From positions 1 through 64,000 of the forward strand of contig NZ_FWWY01000002.1 in assembly GCF_900176145.1 (NCBI RefSeq): a DNA stretch of 64,000 bases. Direction: 5' to 3'. Position 1 is the stretch's first letter. Each line of letters starts with the position of its first letter. The notes beneath the pieces are model-generated. The model did not search any database, was not told where the DNA came from, and was given only the letters and a program-made list of their open reading frames with translations. The stretch is from Sulfobacillus thermosulfidooxidans DSM 9293 (GTDB taxonomy: Bacteria > Bacillota > Sulfobacillia > Sulfobacillales > Sulfobacillaceae). Made by a program: the position numbers and the translations under genes. Shown here piece by piece: positions 28,572 through 36,785 of this stretch.

Positions 28572-29530
28572 TACCAATGAAGACGGCCGTTGTTACAGGA
28601 GGGGCCGGATTCATCGGCAGCCATCTCGTAGACGAGCTTCTTAACCGGAATTTCCAAGTCTGGGTTTACGACGATTTTTCCTCCGGTTCCCGTAGAAACT
28701 TGGAGTGTCATCACGATAGTCCGCATCTGGAATTGGTGTCTGGGTCCTTATTGGACGAGTCAACTCTCCACCAGGTAGTTCAAGGAAAGGATGTGGTTTT
28801 TCATTGTGCTGCCAATTCGGATATTGCCAAGGGAATCGCGGATACAACTTTAGATTACCAGTCGGGATTGCGGGGAACTCTGAATTTACTCGAAACCTTA
28901 AGGACCAGCGGAACAAACAATTTGGTCTTTTTATCTTCCAGCGCGGTGTACGGGTTGATCGATAGTGCCGCATCCGAAAGCTCTGGTCCTCTACTTCCCG
29001 TTTCTATCTTCGGTGCGAGTAAGGTCGCTGCAGAAGCGTTTATTGGCTCCTATTCGCGTCTATTTGGACTTCGGTCTCTGATATTCCGGTTGGGAAACGT
29101 AGTTGGTTCCCGAATGGGACGTGGAGTGATTTCTGACTTTCTCTCTAAGTTATCTGAAAATTCGAGTTCGTTAAAGATTTTAGGAGATGGGCACCAGCGC
29201 AAGAGTTTTGTTCATGTCAGGGACGTTATATCTGGCATCTTTCACGTGATGAACATCTCTCACTTGACGGACGACCGTCCCTGCGATGTGTACAACCTAG
29301 CCACGGGCACGTCGACAGATGTTTTATCTATAGCTAAGTTTGTTCAAATGCATCTACATATACCTAGCATGAAAATCGAGTCTGATTCTTCCGGCAAAGC
29401 TGGGGACCAACCCCATATTATCCTCGATGTAACGAAAATAAGGAATACAGGTTGGGAGCCATCCATGTTGTCCGACGAAGCCATACAATTAGCTATACGC
29501 CAACTTGATGAAGAATCCACATTAAAGTAG
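28568..29530 (+). CDS. NAD-dependent epimerase/dehydratase with Tyr-to-Phe at the active site
   Basis: 320 residues from the ATG at 28568, overlapping the previous stop. VVTGGAGFIGSHLVDEL is the NAD loop and VFLSSSAVYG the Ser strand. The catalytic YxxxK reads SIFGASK (TTC codon): Tyr is replaced by Phe while Lys stays. GNVVGSRMGRGVISDF and GDGHQRKSFVHVRDV follow. Extended SDRs with this layout epimerise, dehydrate or decarboxylate NDP-sugars; LmbM fills this place in lincomycin. Loss of the Tyr should cripple hydride chemistry, so the enzyme either uses another base or has a different role. Confidence 0.88.
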   Translation: MIPMKTAVVTGGAGFIGSHLVDELLNRNFQVWVYDDFSSGSRRNLECHHDSPHLELVSGSLLDESTLHQVVQGKDVVFHCAANSDIAKGIADTTLDYQSGLRGTLNLLETLRTSGTNNLVFLSSSAVYGLIDSAASESSGPLLPVSIFGASKVAAEAFIGSYSRLFGLRSLIFRLGNVVGSRMGRGVISDFLSKLSENSSSLKILGDGHQRKSFVHVRDVISGIFHVMNISHLTDDRPCDVYNLATGTSTDVLSIAKFVQMHLHIPSMKIESDSSGKAGDQPHIILDVTKIRNTGWEPSMLSDEAIQLAIRQLDEESTLK

Positions 29531-29542
29531 GAGGTGATCAGA

Positions 29543-30532
29543 ATGGCATCCGTTATTAGCAAGACCCCCTTGAGGCTTCCTCTCGGTGGTGGAGGAACCG
29601 ACCTTCCTTTTTACTATGAGAGTTATGGTGCCGAGTTCATAAGTGTAGCCATAAACAAATTCATCTACGTAGCAGTTACTAGCGAAATTGGGGCAAATAC
29701 TTTTAGGATTTATGAGGACGCTACTGTTAGCGACTATGAACAGATAGCCGATATTCCTGAAGGCATTCACCGTGCCGTTCTGGAGTTGTTTCCTACCGTC
29801 AAAGTGGGCATTCACTCGTTTTCGGACATCCCATCCGGGACTGGGCTGGGTAGCTCGGGATCTTTTATAGTCGGGTTCATTAATGCTTTAAGTACATTAC
29901 ACGGAGATTCTTGGGCACCGGTAGACTTGGCGGAATCTTCCTGCGAAATTGAAATGCATCGATTGCGGCGCCCTGTGGGCAAACAGGATCAATATATTGC
30001 GGCATTCGGGGGTGTAAGGCATTTTTGCATTGATCGAGAAGGCCACGTATCGGTTCGGGTCATCTCTATGCCTCCTGAATCTCTTAAGTCTTTGAGAAAT
30101 TATCTCGTCATGTATTATACCGGAATTCGCAGAAACAGCGCTCCCGTTCTAGAGCGTGTCGCAAGACTTTCCACGTCTGACCACCGGACCCAAGTTGAGA
30201 AATTGCACGAAATTAAATTAATCGGACGGGAAATTATTTCTGTGCTTGAGAAAAACGATACTTTGCAATTGGGGCGCTTGATGCATGAACACTGGGAGAT
30301 TAAGAGATCAATGACTCGCAACCCTCCTGAAATCGACAAGTGGTACAACCTTGCCCGCTCTCATGGGGCGGTTGGAGGAAAGATAATGGGGGCCGGCGAA
30401 GGTGGAATGTTTTTATTCGTATGCCCTCCCGCTAAACAACCAAACTTAGATCATCAGATGCGGATGGAAGGGCTCATCCCCATCGACTTCGACTTTTATG
30501 CCAGTGGCTCCGAAATTTTGGTGCAAAGCTGA
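29543..30532 (+). CDS. GHMP sugar kinase (HddA/LmbP-like)
   Basis: 329 residues; the ATG at 29543 has GGAGGTGAT eight bases upstream. SKTPLRLPLGGGGTDLPFYY is the HddA-type N-terminus, PSGTGLGSSGSFIVGF the GHMP ATP loop, and GGKIMGAGEGGMFLF the C-terminal motif. HddA puts a phosphate on the anomeric carbon of D-glycero-D-manno-heptose 7-phosphate; LmbP does the same on octose 8-phosphate. The neighbouring isomerase, phosphatase and nucleotidyltransferase are the standard partners. Confidence 0.93.
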   Translation: MASVISKTPLRLPLGGGGTDLPFYYESYGAEFISVAINKFIYVAVTSEIGANTFRIYEDATVSDYEQIADIPEGIHRAVLELFPTVKVGIHSFSDIPSGTGLGSSGSFIVGFINALSTLHGDSWAPVDLAESSCEIEMHRLRRPVGKQDQYIAAFGGVRHFCIDREGHVSVRVISMPPESLKSLRNYLVMYYTGIRRNSAPVLERVARLSTSDHRTQVEKLHEIKLIGREIISVLEKNDTLQLGRLMHEHWEIKRSMTRNPPEIDKWYNLARSHGAVGGKIMGAGEGGMFLFVCPPAKQPNLDHQMRMEGLIPIDFDFYASGSEILVQS

Positions 30533-30550
30533 GCAAGTAGGAGGTGCAGT

Positions 30551-31180
30551 ATGACGCATACTGACAGGTATCTCAACAACGTTTCTCTAATATCGCAGGT
30601 AATCAACCGGGATGTAGTTGAAAATATGGTGCGGTATCTCCTTGCAGTGCGTAGTAAAAATGGCCGAGTTTTTTTTCTCGGAGTCGGTGGAGGGGCAGCA
30701 CATGCTAGTCATGCAGTGGGAGACTTTCGCAAGACTGCGGGCATTGAGTCGTATTCCCCTTCGGATAATGTGGCCGAGATCACCGCCCAAATTAATGACT
30801 CTGGGTGGCATCTGGCGTTTAAGAACTGGTTGATTGAAAGCCGCCTCAACCAACGCGATTGTATCTTCGTCTTGTCGGTGGGCGGAGGCGATGACCGTGC
30901 GAGAATCAGCACTATAATTAGTGAAGCCGTTAAGTACGCTAAATCAGTAGAAGCTACAGTAATAGGGATAGTTGGTCGTTCAAGCGGAGTGACGGCTACG
31001 TTGGCAGATGCTTGCATTGTCGTACCAGAAGTAGACCCGCTGTTCATTACGGCACTAACGGAGTCGTTTCAAGCTGTGATACTCCATTTGTTAGTCACGC
31101 ATCCCGACTTAATGGTTAACCAAATGACTTGGGAGCAACACAAGGCCACCAATCAAAGGTCTGAGCAAGAATGGCAGTAG
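30551..31180 (+). CDS. SIS-domain sugar-phosphate isomerase (GmhA/LmbN-like)
   Basis: 209 residues; GGAGGTG before the ATG. FFLGVGGGAAHASHAVGDFRK and FVLSVGGGDDRA are the two SIS phosphate loops, matching GmhA, which turns sedoheptulose 7-phosphate into heptose 7-phosphate. In lincomycin the isomerase domain of LmbN does this with octulose 8-phosphate. Here no carrier domain is fused, unlike LmbN. The end overlaps the phosphatase gene. Confidence 0.92.
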   Translation: MTHTDRYLNNVSLISQVINRDVVENMVRYLLAVRSKNGRVFFLGVGGGAAHASHAVGDFRKTAGIESYSPSDNVAEITAQINDSGWHLAFKNWLIESRLNQRDCIFVLSVGGGDDRARISTIISEAVKYAKSVEATVIGIVGRSSGVTATLADACIVVPEVDPLFITALTESFQAVILHLLVTHPDLMVNQMTWEQHKATNQRSEQEWQ

Positions 31181-31749
31181 CTGCGTTTTTGGATAGAGAT
31201 GGAGTGATAAACCGTTTAGTAAAAAGAGATAGCACGTTTGATAGTCCTATGACTACCGGAGAGTTCAGTCTCTTTCCATGGGCTGCCCCGGCCATTCGAC
31301 AGTTGAATAATCTTGGTTTTAAGGTTGTTGTCGTTTCTAATCAGCCAGGGGTGGCGAAAAACACGCTAACATTGGACAAATTTGCCGAGATTACTGATCT
31401 TATGATACGCCAACTATTACAACAGGGTGCGCGGATCGATGAAGTTAGATATTGTCTGCATCACCCTGATGCTGTACTTGAACAATACCGGATGAAATGT
31501 AGGTGTCGTAAACCGAACCCCGGTCTCTTAGTAGAAGCGGCCTCAGATATGAATATCGACCTAAGTCGATCATATTTGGTTGGAGATCGTGACGTGGATA
31601 TCTTGGCGGGCAGAAGTGCTGGATGCACGACGGTTTCGGTTGGCAACGACGAACGTGCCGCCGAACTTTCAGACATGGTAGCGAGTGACCTGTTGGAGGC
31701 AATACAAATTATAGAGAGGAGAACACAAAATGAAGATCTTTTTAGATAG
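31171..31749 (+). CDS. GmhB-like HAD-IIIA sugar bisphosphate phosphatase (LmbK-like)
   Basis: 192 residues. AAFLDRDGVINR is motif I, VVSNQPGVAK motif II, CRCRKPNPGLL motif III and YLVGDRDVDILAG motif IV. The zinc-binding loop is CLHHPD...CRC. GmhB removes the terminal phosphate of a sugar 1,7-bisphosphate; LmbK removes the 8-phosphate of the octose 1,8-bisphosphate. Overlaps of 10 and 20 bases with its neighbours show strict co-translation. Confidence 0.93.
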   Translation: MAVAAFLDRDGVINRLVKRDSTFDSPMTTGEFSLFPWAAPAIRQLNNLGFKVVVVSNQPGVAKNTLTLDKFAEITDLMIRQLLQQGARIDEVRYCLHHPDAVLEQYRMKCRCRKPNPGLLVEAASDMNIDLSRSYLVGDRDVDILAGRSAGCTTVSVGNDERAAELSDMVASDLLEAIQIIERRTQNEDLFR

Positions 31750-32401
31750 TGCAAATTTGCAAGATATCAAGATGTGGTTTCCAACTGGAGTAATAGATGG
31801 CGTGACTACCAATCCCACTATCATGTTGCGCCAGGGAGTACGAAACATCCGGGAAAGAATTGCTGAAATTGCTGACTATATTGCTCCTTTCCCATTGAGC
31901 GCGGAAGTTCTGAGTGACGACCAGGAAGACATCGTTCGTCAAGGCCTATCCCTATCAGAAATTGCTACAAATGTTGTGGTGAAAGTCCCGATTGTCGATC
32001 GGGCGGGAGTCCCTTCACTAGTTGCCATTAAGAGGCTGTCAGACAAAGGGGTAACGGTTAACTGTACCGCATGCTTAACGTTCAATCAGGCTGTTTTGGC
32101 CACCCGGGCCGGAGCGTCCTACGTCAGCATTATGGTTGGCCGAATAGCCGATGAGGGACAACCGGGAGAAGAAGTAGTACGATGCTTAAGGAATTGGTTG
32201 GACCGGTGGGAATTGAAAACAAAAATTATATCCGCCAGCATTCGAAGTCTCATCGACATTCAACGGGTTGCCGTAAGTGGTTCCGACATTATAACGATAC
32301 CACCCGACTTACTGGCAAAAATGGCAGATCATAAGTACACCAGACATACGGTAGAACAGTTTCTTAATGACGGCGCGGGACTCAATGAAGGGGCATACTA
32401 A
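31730..32401 (+). CDS. Transaldolase-family enzyme (TalC/FSA size; LmbR-like candidate)
   Basis: 223 residues, the short transaldolase type. MKIFLDSANLQDI and GVIDGVTTNPTIM open the barrel, the Schiff-base Lys is in NVVVKVPIV, and VNCTACLTFNQAVLA, YVSIMVGRI and IISASIRSL follow. Transaldolases move a three-carbon dihydroxyacetone unit. In lincomycin biosynthesis LmbR of this type builds octulose 8-phosphate from pentose 5-phosphate and a ketose phosphate. Its place inside the isomerase-phosphatase-nucleotidyltransferase operon points to sugar assembly rather than central metabolism. It could instead supply sedoheptulose 7-phosphate for a heptose. Confidence 0.9.
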   Translation: MKIFLDSANLQDIKMWFPTGVIDGVTTNPTIMLRQGVRNIRERIAEIADYIAPFPLSAEVLSDDQEDIVRQGLSLSEIATNVVVKVPIVDRAGVPSLVAIKRLSDKGVTVNCTACLTFNQAVLATRAGASYVSIMVGRIADEGQPGEEVVRCLRNWLDRWELKTKIISASIRSLIDIQRVAVSGSDIITIPPDLLAKMADHKYTRHTVEQFLNDGAGLNEGAY

Positions 32402-33084
32402 TGAAGGTTTACGTTGTATGTGGCGGGTATGGTACTAGAATGCGAACCATATTAGGAGACACACCGAAATCTCTTTGCTATGTGGATGCACAAAGAACTC
32501 TTTTGGACCTGCAGCTGGCTTGGTTGGGGCAGACACCAGTACATTTTTGTCTTGGTCATGGGTACGAAGCCATACAGCGCAAATTGTCGACCTATAGTTT
32601 TCGTTATTCGTCAACTGTTGAGAAGCCCAGAGGAGTGATCGCAGCATTGGTACACGCGCGCCCAAAGGAGGATTCGTTTGGGATACTGTTGGGCGACGTG
32701 TTGCCGCAAGTCCCCCTGCAAGAACTCTTGGATGCTGGTCGGAGAGAAATTTCCAAGGGGAAATCTATTATGTACATATCCGATGCCTTGGACGTACCCG
32801 GGCAGCGTGGAAATGTGTCGGTGTTGGGCTCTCACATAGTGTATTCCAAGAACCAGGCATTTCGAGGACAATTCGTCGATATTGGTTTTTGGGTATTACG
32901 CCGAGACCATCTTACGGTCAGACATTTTGACGAAGAAGCATTCTTTCGGGACTTAATTCAACACAACCTTCTGTCTACTTGCTGGGTATCGAAGCGCTCG
33001 TGGGAGGTTGGCTCGCCATATGGACTTAGACAGATACAAAAATCGTTTGGGGAGGTGCAGATTCCCAATGAGGATCACAATTGA
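32401..33084 (+). CDS. Sugar-1-phosphate nucleotidyltransferase (HddC/LmbO-like)
   Basis: 227 residues; ATG shares one base with the previous stop (TAATG). MKVYVVCGGYGTRMR and GDTPKSL are the NTP-binding signature, and GILLGDVLPQVPL the metal-binding Asp region. It would join the sugar 1-phosphate to a nucleotide, GDP in both the HddC and the LmbO case. It is the last step of the activated-sugar block. Confidence 0.92.
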   Translation: MKVYVVCGGYGTRMRTILGDTPKSLCYVDAQRTLLDLQLAWLGQTPVHFCLGHGYEAIQRKLSTYSFRYSSTVEKPRGVIAALVHARPKEDSFGILLGDVLPQVPLQELLDAGRREISKGKSIMYISDALDVPGQRGNVSVLGSHIVYSKNQAFRGQFVDIGFWVLRRDHLTVRHFDEEAFFRDLIQHNLLSTCWVSKRSWEVGSPYGLRQIQKSFGEVQIPNEDHN

Positions 33085-33739
33085 CCATTTGGCGCGATGC
33101 TTTGAAATCATGCGCAGCAAAAAGGGGAAATTGCTTATTTCAATTGATGGGTACGGTGGCTCGGGCAAGTCGACTTTGGCTCTGTCATTGGCACAGGTAT
33201 CCCAGGAGATCAGCCTTGTTTCAATCGACGACTTTTATCTGCCACCGCATGCCCAGGATCATTCTAACGCAACCATAGGTCAATATTTTGATTGGCGTCG
33301 GCTCGAACAACAGGTTTTGATTCCTCTCCATAATAGCCAGAACGGGACATACCAACGATACGATTGGGATTTAGAGGACATGGCTGAATGGCACGATGTG
33401 CGGGCCAATCATGTCGTAATTATCGAGGGCGTTTTTTCTTCTCAAACTCGGTTGAGCCAGTTCTATGATATGACAATCTGGGTCGAAGCTCCGCACTCCG
33501 TCCGGCTATCTCGGGGTTTAAGGAGAGATGGAGAATCTTCTCGATTCATGTGGGAAAGTGTATGGATCCCGGCGGAAGATCATTACGTTCGAACAGAGAT
33601 GCCACAACACCGAGCCGATATGATAGTTGATGGGTGTTCTGGGTATCCAGATGGACATGTTAACGTGCTGAAGGTGAAACCATGGCTTTCAGCAATGCTC
33701 GCTCTGAAGAAACCTGATGACACACCTGATGACCTATAG
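33068..33739 (+). CDS. Uridine kinase-like P-loop kinase 1
   Basis: 223 residues from the ATG at 33068; GGGGAGG lies 12 bases upstream and the gene overlaps the nucleotidyltransferase by 17. SIDGYGGSGKSTLA is Walker A, SIDDFYLPP the uridine kinase-type Asp motif, and RYDWDLEDMAEWHDV and VVIIEGVFS follow. It phosphorylates a hydroxyl of a nucleoside-like or sugar substrate. A clear paralogue lies at 35937. Possible roles are activation of a pathway intermediate or phosphorylation of the product for self-protection. Confidence 0.83.
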   Translation: MRITIDHLARCFEIMRSKKGKLLISIDGYGGSGKSTLALSLAQVSQEISLVSIDDFYLPPHAQDHSNATIGQYFDWRRLEQQVLIPLHNSQNGTYQRYDWDLEDMAEWHDVRANHVVIIEGVFSSQTRLSQFYDMTIWVEAPHSVRLSRGLRRDGESSRFMWESVWIPAEDHYVRTEMPQHRADMIVDGCSGYPDGHVNVLKVKPWLSAMLALKKPDDTPDDL

Positions 33740-33918
33740 GTATGCGCCTTAAAGACAATGTTCCCAAATAGTTAGTTGAATTATATTACAATAGAACCAC
33801 CATCATCCTTGAGATACACCTGTAGTTGTGCGATGATTGAGAAGGATCTGAATGGGCGTAATATTTTGGAATGTCCTCAAGGAGTGGAGGTTCCTAGGCA
33901 TTCTAAGGGGGGCTTGAG
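33740..33918. other. Short intergenic stretch before the carrier-thioesterase gene
   Basis: No supported gene. The gap breaks the otherwise overlapping operon and may hold an internal promoter, but I see no clear boxes. Confidence 0.3.
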
Positions 33919-35010
33919 GTGGCAAATCCAAAGACGGAAAAAGTGTGCAAGATATTTTCAGAAGTCCTTGCTGTTGAACCTGTTGACTTGAACGATAACT
34001 TTTTCAGTCTAGGTGGTGACTCACGGAAGGCTGTACAGCTTATAAACAGGGTAATACAGGAGTTCAAAATTTCATTACCCATGGAATTGTTTTTCCAAAC
34101 TCCTTCCCCACAAGGGCTGTGTGACATCTTAAGCGGAAAAAACATTGCGATCGACAGGATCGTTGTTAGGATGGCTCGAGGCAGAAATTACGCACCGGTT
34201 TTTTTAGTACATCCTTTGGACGGATACGTATCACCCTACGCTCATCTGGCAATGATTTTGGGAGTCGCTGGGCATCCCGTATATGGCTTTCAAGCAACCG
34301 GCCTAAAATCACTGAGTTCAGAAACTATTGAAAGCATTGCAGAAAAGTATGTGCAGGAGCTAAAGACTATTTTCCCTCGTGGTCCGTACATCGTCCTCGG
34401 ATGGTCTCTAGGCGGAATAATTGCATACGAGATGACTAAGCAATTGGAGTGTATGGGGGAACGTGAGGTTTTTTTAGTTATACTGGATACGCCGCCTAGT
34501 GCGCCGAGTGAGCCGGAATCCGAGCCGAGACTGATTCAGTTGCTTGATTCTTTTGATTGGCATGGTATCGACCGCGATGCTCTGTTGCGAATGAATGAGG
34601 ATGAAGCATTTATTCATGCATTGGAGGAGGCGAAGTCCCAAAACATCGTTCCACAGTCGTTAGGATTAGAGCTTTTCAAACATATGGCCGACATTGTCGT
34701 GAACTTGGATCGAGCGCTCTCTCGGCACCGTACATCTGGAAAAATAAAGTCCAACATCAATCTTTACGTTTCTTCTGAGCCTATGCCGCCGCCGTACAAC
34801 GGCACATTGGTTGACCCCGCTGCTTGGAACGATAGAACCGAAGGAAAGGTAAATGTCATGAAATTGCCGGGGAACCATCTGACATTGGTAACTTATCCGA
34901 ATGTCATTATCCTCGGTGAGATGCTTACTGAGTTTTTAAGAAACTCAAAGCTTGCATCCGACCAGCCCCATGCGAATGGCCTTTTGGGAGGAGGGAGGAC
35001 GAATGAGTGA
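33919..35010 (+). CDS. Carrier protein-thioesterase didomain
   Basis: 363 residues; GTG start with AAGGGGGG upstream. Residues about 1-75 form a carrier domain (DNFFSLGGDSRKAVQL, Ser for phosphopantetheine). Residues about 95-345 are a thioesterase: FLVHPLDGYVSPYAHLA, nucleophile VLGWSLGGIIAYEM, Asp in VILDTPPS and His in KLPGNHLTLV. It looks like the end of an NRPS without its condensation and adenylation domains. It may receive the aminoacyl group from the free adenylation protein and release or transfer it. The stop overlaps the sulfotransferase start. Confidence 0.92.
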   Translation: MANPKTEKVCKIFSEVLAVEPVDLNDNFFSLGGDSRKAVQLINRVIQEFKISLPMELFFQTPSPQGLCDILSGKNIAIDRIVVRMARGRNYAPVFLVHPLDGYVSPYAHLAMILGVAGHPVYGFQATGLKSLSSETIESIAEKYVQELKTIFPRGPYIVLGWSLGGIIAYEMTKQLECMGEREVFLVILDTPPSAPSEPESEPRLIQLLDSFDWHGIDRDALLRMNEDEAFIHALEEAKSQNIVPQSLGLELFKHMADIVVNLDRALSRHRTSGKIKSNINLYVSSEPMPPPYNGTLVDPAAWNDRTEGKVNVMKLPGNHLTLVTYPNVIILGEMLTEFLRNSKLASDQPHANGLLGGGRTNE

Positions 35011-35890
35011 AACAGGTCTAGCCAAACCCAATTTGTTCATCGTTGGGGCTGCAAAATCAGCCACAACAAGCTTGGCATATGCGCTAGCAAGACACTCACA
35101 AATTTTCATGAAGGTTAAGGAACCCCATTATTTTCCTACAAAGCATAGAGTGTATCCTGTCGGTGGACCGCCTGGAACTACTAAACCAATTTTCAATCTT
35201 GAGTGCTACCTTAAGCTGTACTCCGAAGCCCAAAACGAAAAGTACCTGCTTGATGCGACGGTTGAACATCTTTATTATAACGCTTGCGCGCGCGATATCT
35301 ATGAGTTTAACAACGATGCGAAAATATTAATTATCTTAAGGAATCCTATTGATCGGGCTTTTTCGAGCTATAAGCACGTGTTGCGAGACGGGAGGGAAAA
35401 GTTGTCCTTTGAGGAAAGTTTGGCGTTGGAAGAAGAGAGAATCAAAGCGAACTGGGGGACTATTTGGCGGTTTAAAGATGTAGGTTTGTACTACGAGAGT
35501 GTTAAAACCTACCTTGACGTTTTTGACTCGAAGGCGAAAGTCATTCTGACCGACGAATTTGAACATGACCAAAAGCGAGTTCTGGAAGACATTTTTACTT
35601 GGTTGGGTCTCGAGTTTGAACCTGTGGAGAGTGAGACTCGATACAATGTCAGCGGAATCCCGACTTTCAGACTCAAACTAATAAATAAAATGCGCTCAAC
35701 TCCAATATTAAACAAACTACTTGAAGTGGTGGTATCTGAAACACAGTACGAGGCATTTGAGAGGGCGAACGTGAAACCTGTCGTCATGAAGCCAGAAACA
35801 CGCGAGTACCTTAGGAGTTATTTTAGAGACAATTTAGAGAAATTGGGCCCATTAATTAATAAGGATCTGTCGAGCTGGAATTCCTCTTAA
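35003..35890 (+). CDS. PAPS-dependent sulfotransferase
   Basis: 295 residues from the ATG at 35003 (GGGAGG upstream; overlaps the previous gene by eight bases). IVGAAKSATTSLAYAL is the 5'-phosphosulfate loop; IILRNPIDRAFSSYKH is the 3'-phosphate binding motif. It belongs to the family of heparan/LPS-type sulfotransferases and would sulfate a hydroxyl or amine of the product. Sulfation of an octose- or heptose-type antibiotic would be unusual. Confidence 0.9.
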   Translation: MSETGLAKPNLFIVGAAKSATTSLAYALARHSQIFMKVKEPHYFPTKHRVYPVGGPPGTTKPIFNLECYLKLYSEAQNEKYLLDATVEHLYYNACARDIYEFNNDAKILIILRNPIDRAFSSYKHVLRDGREKLSFEESLALEEERIKANWGTIWRFKDVGLYYESVKTYLDVFDSKAKVILTDEFEHDQKRVLEDIFTWLGLEFEPVESETRYNVSGIPTFRLKLINKMRSTPILNKLLEVVVSETQYEAFERANVKPVVMKPETREYLRSYFRDNLEKLGPLINKDLSSWNSS

Positions 35891-35936
35891 GTGAAAGGGA
35901 CCAGCGATAATTCGAGTGTACAGGGAGAGGCAACAA

Positions 35937-36584
35937 ATGGTCGTATCACTGATGCAAGTAATGTCGAGACTGCGGGCAATCCCAAGGAATCGAAGTACGT
36001 TAATCGTTGGGATTGACGGCCCGAGCGCCTCTGGTAAAAGCTCAATAGCCTTAAAGCTGAAGGAGTTGGATAACGGAGTAACGATCGTCCAAATGGACGA
36101 CTTCTACCGGCCTTCAATGGAACGCACTATCCATCATGAGGAAGTTGGGGGGAATTTCGATTGGAAAAGGTTACTTGAACAGGTGCTGGCGCCTCTAAAT
36201 AGAAACGAAACCGGTAGATATCAGCGTTATGATTGGGAAGCCGATAACTTGGCAGAATGGCACGATGTACCTGCAGGTGGAATCGTCATCGTCGAAGGTT
36301 GTTTTTCGGTGAGAAACGAATTGATGTCTTTTTATGATGCTCGCTTTTGGGTGCACAGTCCTACACAGGTTTGTCTTGAACGAGTTATTCAACGTGAGAA
36401 AAACGGGGCTGGAAACAGGCAGGCATGGGAGAACCAATATCGTCCAGAGGAGGAAAAATATATTAATGTTCAAAGGCCTCATAGAAACGCAGATATAGTC
36501 ATCGACGGTACAGGCAAGATCGGGGATCTTTCTCACTATGAAGTCAACGTCATTCGTGCTGATGACGGGTGGTTTTATTTCTAA
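35937..36584 (+). CDS. Uridine kinase-like P-loop kinase 2
   Basis: 215 residues; the ATG at 35937 has GGGAGAGG upstream. Walker A GIDGPSASGKSSIA, Asp motif QMDDFYRPS, then RYQRYDWEADNLAEWHDV and GIVIVEGCFSV. It is clearly a paralogue of the kinase at 33068, sharing the whole YQRYDWxxxxxAEWHDV block. Two such kinases flanking the carrier-TE and sulfotransferase genes suggest either two phosphorylation sites or one biosynthetic and one resistance enzyme. Confidence 0.83.
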   Translation: MVVSLMQVMSRLRAIPRNRSTLIVGIDGPSASGKSSIALKLKELDNGVTIVQMDDFYRPSMERTIHHEEVGGNFDWKRLLEQVLAPLNRNETGRYQRYDWEADNLAEWHDVPAGGIVIVEGCFSVRNELMSFYDARFWVHSPTQVCLERVIQREKNGAGNRQAWENQYRPEEEKYINVQRPHRNADIVIDGTGKIGDLSHYEVNVIRADDGWFYF

Positions 36585-36785
36585 CTGAAACCCCGACAAA
36601 TCACAATTTCCCCTCACGTCTCTGCAAACTCCGCAACCTAGGGAACGGAGATTAACCCACGTGCTGTTGGTCGTGAAATGGTTCGGTGGCTCGTACTGAA
36701 AGGCACATCCCGAAACAATGGAATTAACTGGATTCAAACTAAATACCGCCGCTCATGCGACGAGAAACAAGTGGGGAAAGAGTTG
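36585..36785. other. Intergenic gap before the PPTase gene
   Basis: About 200 bases, no gene. It could hold a separate promoter for the PPTase gene. Confidence 0.3.

Noticed and set aside
29534-30532. Housekeeping LPS heptose operon
   Set aside because: The organism appears Gram-positive-like, the operon includes a transaldolase, and it is overlapped by adenylation, carrier and glycosyltransferase genes of a natural product cluster. S-layer heptose remains a weaker alternative.
33776-33991. 71-codon ORF before the carrier-TE gene, considered as MbtH-like
   Set aside because: It has none of the conserved MbtH Trp/Pro residues and overlaps the carrier domain out of frame.
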